A DNA stretch of 5,755 nt from Candidatus Nanohaloarchaea archaeon (GTDB lineage Archaea; EX4484-52; GLR71), in assembly GCA_030636885.1 (NCBI GenBank), contig DAOVVY010000059.1, forward strand, positions 1 to 5,755, written 5' to 3'. Every line of letters starts with the position of its first letter. Positions within the stretch are counted from its first letter, which is position 1. Of this stretch, positions 5,070 to 5,755 are shown one piece after another. The notes beneath the pieces are model-generated. The model was not told the DNA's origin. It ran no database searches and worked only from the letters and a program-made list of their open reading frames with translations. The position numbers and the translations under genes are program-made.

Positions 5070-5755
5070 ATGACTGACGTTGCAACGAAAATAGATACCT
5101 CTGAAACACTTAAAGAAGAACGTGATAGCTTAAATTCTCGAGTTAAAGAACTAATTCTAAAAAGCAAAGAAGTATCTGTTAATGTCAAAGAATTGCATGA
5201 GATTGTTGCACCCCTTAAAGAAAAGGAAAAAGTATTTGATTCTATCGCATCATCGTTGCAGAAAAATCTTAAGGCAATGAAAAATGATAAGAAAAAATCT
5301 GCGAAGAAAGCTTCAGCGATATCTTCAGACCTTAAAAAGAAGTATAAGGGTGCGTCTTTTAATCCTGAAAAATTATTTGAGGAGATAAAAAAGTTAGACT
5401 GGATTGTGCAGACTGTGGTCTTATCGGCTAAAAAGGAAGATGAATTGAGCCGGAAAGTGATAGCGCTTGAAAAACAGCTCAGGCAAAGTGAACATTATAT
5501 AGGGGTCAAGTCTGAGATTGATTCATTGCATGATAAGATGGATGACTTACGTTATATTTCTGAGATGCATGCTGATGTCATTAGTGATATTTTAGATAAG
5601 AAGTTTAAGATTCAAAGTGAAATGTTTAAGACATTGCGCAAACTCAAAAAAGAACATTTGTCTATGCGTAAATTGAATAAAGAGATTAATGAGACTAAAG
5701 GAAAAGCTAATATCGCTCATGAAAAACTGATAGTATTGATTAAGGGCGAAAGGAA
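5070..5755 (+). CDS. Archaeal coiled-coil protein related to COG1340, 3' end cut by the window
   Basis: The frame is open from ATG 5070 to the last base, giving 228 full codons plus two bases without a stop, so the C-terminus lies outside the window. The protein is almost entirely charged helix with heptad-like Leu/Ile/Val spacing: one coiled coil over about 10-75, a Lys/Ser-rich break (72-95), and a second long coiled coil from about 100 onward. The segment LDWIVQTVVLSAKKEDEL (109-126) matches the L-E/D-W-x-x-Q-T-x-x-L-S signature that I associate with archaeal coiled-coil proteins of the COG1340 type, sometimes misnamed phosphoserine phosphatase. Family members are about 300 residues, so perhaps three quarters is present. 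No catalytic residues are seen, and the role is unknown, probably structural or scaffold. The upstream site is weak (GGTTCC at 5053-5058), and the gene follows the CxxC gene by 24 bases. Confidence 0.85.
   Translation, partial: MTDVATKIDTSETLKEERDSLNSRVKELILKSKEVSVNVKELHEIVAPLKEKEKVFDSIASSLQKNLKAMKNDKKKSAKKASAISSDLKKKYKGASFNPEKLFEEIKKLDWIVQTVVLSAKKEDELSRKVIALEKQLRQSEHYIGVKSEIDSLHDKMDDLRYISEMHADVISDILDKKFKIQSEMFKTLRKLKKEHLSMRKLNKEINETKGKANIAHEKLIVLIKGER

Overview
This AT-rich window carries a complete Hsp70 chaperone cluster, grpE-dnaK-dnaJ, in one orientation. A truncated unknown gene lies upstream, and three small or truncated genes lie downstream. All genes are on the + strand. The organism is most likely an archaeon, probably a euryarchaeote. 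The last, truncated gene looks like the archaeal coiled-coil family related to COG1340, with its Leu-Asp/Glu-Trp-x-x-Gln-Thr motif. The intergenic regions contain archaeal TATA-like boxes (TTTAAA, TTTATAAAT) and oligo-T stretches in place of bacterial -35/-10 boxes and hairpin terminators. dnaK has a GGTGA Shine-Dalgarno site, which fits archaea and bacteria alike. The species cannot be determined from the sequence alone.

Layout. Positions 1-444 hold the 3' end of an unrecognised gene. Positions 445-578 form the control region of the heat-shock cluster. It has a TATA-like box, a 10-bp near-palindrome at the expected transcription start, and a leader that can fold into a long interrupted hairpin ending just before the grpE start. 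grpE (579-1187), dnaK (1233-3188) and dnaJ (3191-4330) follow, with gaps of 45 and 2 bases, and look like one operon. A compact 40-base spacer then appears to end the operon with oligo-T and to start a 108-residue protein of unknown function (4371-4697), possibly from a leaderless mRNA. After a very AT-rich spacer come a 79-residue protein with a CxxC motif (4806-5045) and the coiled-coil gene (5070 to the window end), separated by 24 bases and probably co-transcribed.

How the genes work together. DnaK binds and releases exposed hydrophobic segments of client proteins under ATP control. DnaJ delivers clients and stimulates ATP hydrolysis through its HPD motif. GrpE exchanges ADP for ATP to reset the cycle. 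All three proteins appear full length with their key residues intact. DnaK has the long insertion in the N-terminal lobe that is typical of Gram-negative-type Hsp70s and absent from the classical short archaeal DnaKs, which suggests a bacterial origin for the cluster. I found no mobile element, CRISPR array, tRNA or rRNA. The most interesting unexplained features are the structured grpE leader, a palindrome shared by two intergenic regions, and the two small proteins without a recognised function.
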